Part shown: positions 4,942 to 6,084 of the stretch, piece by piece
Numbering within the stretch: the stretch's first letter is position 1
How the letters are laid out: each line of letters starts with the position of its first letter
Origin: Candidatus Izemoplasmatales bacterium
GTDB lineage: Bacteria; Bacillota_I; Bacilli_A; Izemoplasmatales; Hujiaoplasmataceae
Direction of reading: 5' to 3'
Assembly (NCBI GenBank): GCA_028694875.1
Contig: JAQVKB010000073.1
Coordinates: 1 to 6,084 of the forward strand
DNA length: 6,084 bases
Notes under the pieces: model-generated
Told to the model about the DNA's origin: nothing
The model's database searches: none
Seen by the model: only the letters and a program-made list of their open reading frames with translations
Position numbers and translations under genes: made by a program

Positions 4942-6084
4942 TTTGGATTATCTTGTAGATCAAGTAGAACAATTGAAGAAAGATGGCGTTTATCGTGTCC
5001 TTCCAGTCAATTTTGGGGCATGCACGAATGTCATTGATTTGAATGGAAAAAAGGTTGTGAACATGTCTTCCAACAATTATTTGGGACTTGCGGATCATCC
5101 TCGTGTCAAACATGCCGCCATCAACGCTGTCGAAAAATATGGCGTTGGCACAGGCAGCGTACGGACCATCGTAGGGAACCAAGATTTGCTCGAAGAACTA
5201 GAAACCGTATTGGCAAAGTTTAAAGAGGAAGAAGCGGTCACGTGCTTCCAAAGTGGTCTCAACTGCAATATTGGAGTAATTCAAGCGATTACCAACGCAG
5301 GGGACTTAATTGTTTCCGACCAGTTGAACCATGCCTCAATCATTGATGGAACCCGTCTATCCAAAGCGGACAAAACCGTATTCAAACACTCAGATATGGT
5401 CGATCTAGAGCGAGTTCTACAAGAGAATCGGGACAAGTATCAACATGTTTTAATCATCACTGACGGTGTATTCTCCATGGATGGTGATTTGGCGAATCTT
5501 CCTGAAATCGTTCGTCTTGCAAAAAAATATGATTGTTTAACGTATGTGGATGATGCCCATGGAAGTGGTGTCCTTGGCAAGAGCGGACGTGGCACCGTCG
5601 ATCATTACGGACTTCATGGACAAGTCGACTTCATCATTGGCACCTTAAGCAAAGCGATTGGTGTCATCGGTGGCTACGTTGCCAGCAAAAAAATCGTCAA
5701 AGAATGGCTGTTACACCGCGCCAGACCGTTGCTGTTTTCTACCGCTTTGCCTCCTGCCGCGGTAGGGGCGGCGATTGAAAGTGTGAAGATGCTATTAGAA
5801 AGCGAAGAATATACGAAAAAACTCTGGGAAAATGCCCGATATTTCAAAACAAAATTAGCTTCTTTCGGATATAACACGGGGCATTCTCAAACACCAATTA
5901 CGCCCGTCATTATTGGCGATGAAGCGAAGACAATGGCTTTTTCCAAAGCGCTTCTTGCAGAAGGTGTTTTTGTTTCAGGGATCGTATTTCCAACCGTTCC
6001 AAAAGGAACTGGCCGACTTCGTGTGATGCTCTCCGCAGCGCATACCTTGGAAGATTTAGACTTTGCACTCGGTGTCTTTGAGCG
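4934..6084 (+). CDS. kbl: 2-amino-3-ketobutyrate CoA ligase (glycine C-acetyltransferase), 3' end cut by window edge
   Basis: PLP enzyme of the alpha-oxoamine synthase family. It converts 2-amino-3-oxobutyrate made by Tdh, plus CoA, into glycine and acetyl-CoA. From TTG 4934 there are 383 full codons to the right edge. Family landmarks: SSNNYLGL near residue 57, GTGSVRTIVG, FQSG (105-108), the ring-stacking His133 in NHASIIDGTRLSKADK, Asp206 and His209 in VDDAHGSGVLG, and the Schiff-base Lys240 in TLSKAIG. NHASIIDG and TDGVFSMDG favour Kbl over BioF, and the tdh context supports this. The Bacillus protein ends about 10 residues later, so the gene is nearly complete. The gene overlaps tdh by 8 bases, indicating translational coupling. 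ATG 4925 is an alternative start adding three residues, but it has no spaced ribosome binding site. Confidence 0.95.
   Translation, partial: MANLDYLVDQVEQLKKDGVYRVLPVNFGACTNVIDLNGKKVVNMSSNNYLGLADHPRVKHAAINAVEKYGVGTGSVRTIVGNQDLLEELETVLAKFKEEEAVTCFQSGLNCNIGVIQAITNAGDLIVSDQLNHASIIDGTRLSKADKTVFKHSDMVDLERVLQENRDKYQHVLIITDGVFSMDGDLANLPEIVRLAKKYDCLTYVDDAHGSGVLGKSGRGTVDHYGLHGQVDFIIGTLSKAIGVIGGYVASKKIVKEWLLHRARPLLFSTALPPAAVGAAIESVKMLLESEEYTKKLWENARYFKTKLASFGYNTGHSQTPITPVIIGDEAKTMAFSKALLAEGVFVSGIVFPTVPKGTGRLRVMLSAAHTLEDLDFALGVFE

Noticed and set aside
4934..6084. kbl gene read instead as bioF (8-amino-7-oxononanoate synthase)
   Set aside because: The families share a fold, but the NHASIIDGTRLSKADK and TDGVFSMDG segments and the overlap with tdh match Kbl. 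No biotin genes are nearby.

Overview
The window looks like a chromosomal segment of a moderately AT-rich Gram-positive bacterium of the Bacillota type (possibly a Bacilli or Erysipelotrichia relative). The reasons are strong purine-rich Shine-Dalgarno sites, three probable TTG starts, compact intrinsic terminators, and Tdh and Kbl proteins that closely resemble the Bacillus versions as I remember them. Nothing in the stop-codon use points to a variant genetic code. No mobile element, CRISPR array, prophage or clear novel system is visible. This is mostly housekeeping and catabolic sequence, and the interest lies in details of regulation and in some substituted motif residues.

Layout. (1) Bases 1-1079, minus strand: a class II CPD photolyase gene whose 3' end runs off the left edge. 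Its TTG start has an ideal ribosome binding site and an extended -10 promoter immediately upstream. (2) Bases 1174-1343, plus strand: a complete stand-alone transcription unit for tRNA-Gly(GCC), with promoter, tRNA with encoded CCA, and intrinsic terminator. (3) Bases 1415-2425, plus strand: a single-gene unit for an alpha/beta hydrolase of the hormone-sensitive-lipase (HSL) esterase family. It has an extended -10 promoter, a hairpin in the leader, and the usual HGGG motif changed to PGGG. (4) Bases 2424-2452: a symmetric hairpin serving as terminator for both the esterase gene and the converging regulator gene. (5) Bases 2451-3629, minus strand: an AraC-family regulator with a large N-terminal sensory part. 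Its start is probably an internal TTG rather than the upstream ATG at 3704, because a perfect extended -10 promoter lies between them. (6) Bases 3705-3855: a divergent control region with three related TTCAT(C)GAA palindromes. (7) Bases 3856-6084, plus strand: tdh and kbl, overlapping by 8 bases; kbl runs off the right edge only about ten codons before its expected end.

How the genes fit together. Tdh oxidises L-threonine to 2-amino-3-oxobutyrate, and Kbl cleaves that unstable product with CoA to glycine and acetyl-CoA. Translational overlap keeps the two enzymes co-expressed. The AraC-family gene is divergent from this operon, and one of the palindromes sits just upstream of the tdh promoter, which lacks a recognisable -35 box. 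The simplest inference is that the regulator activates tdh-kbl, perhaps in response to threonine or a related metabolite. The photolyase, tRNA and esterase are independent single-gene units.
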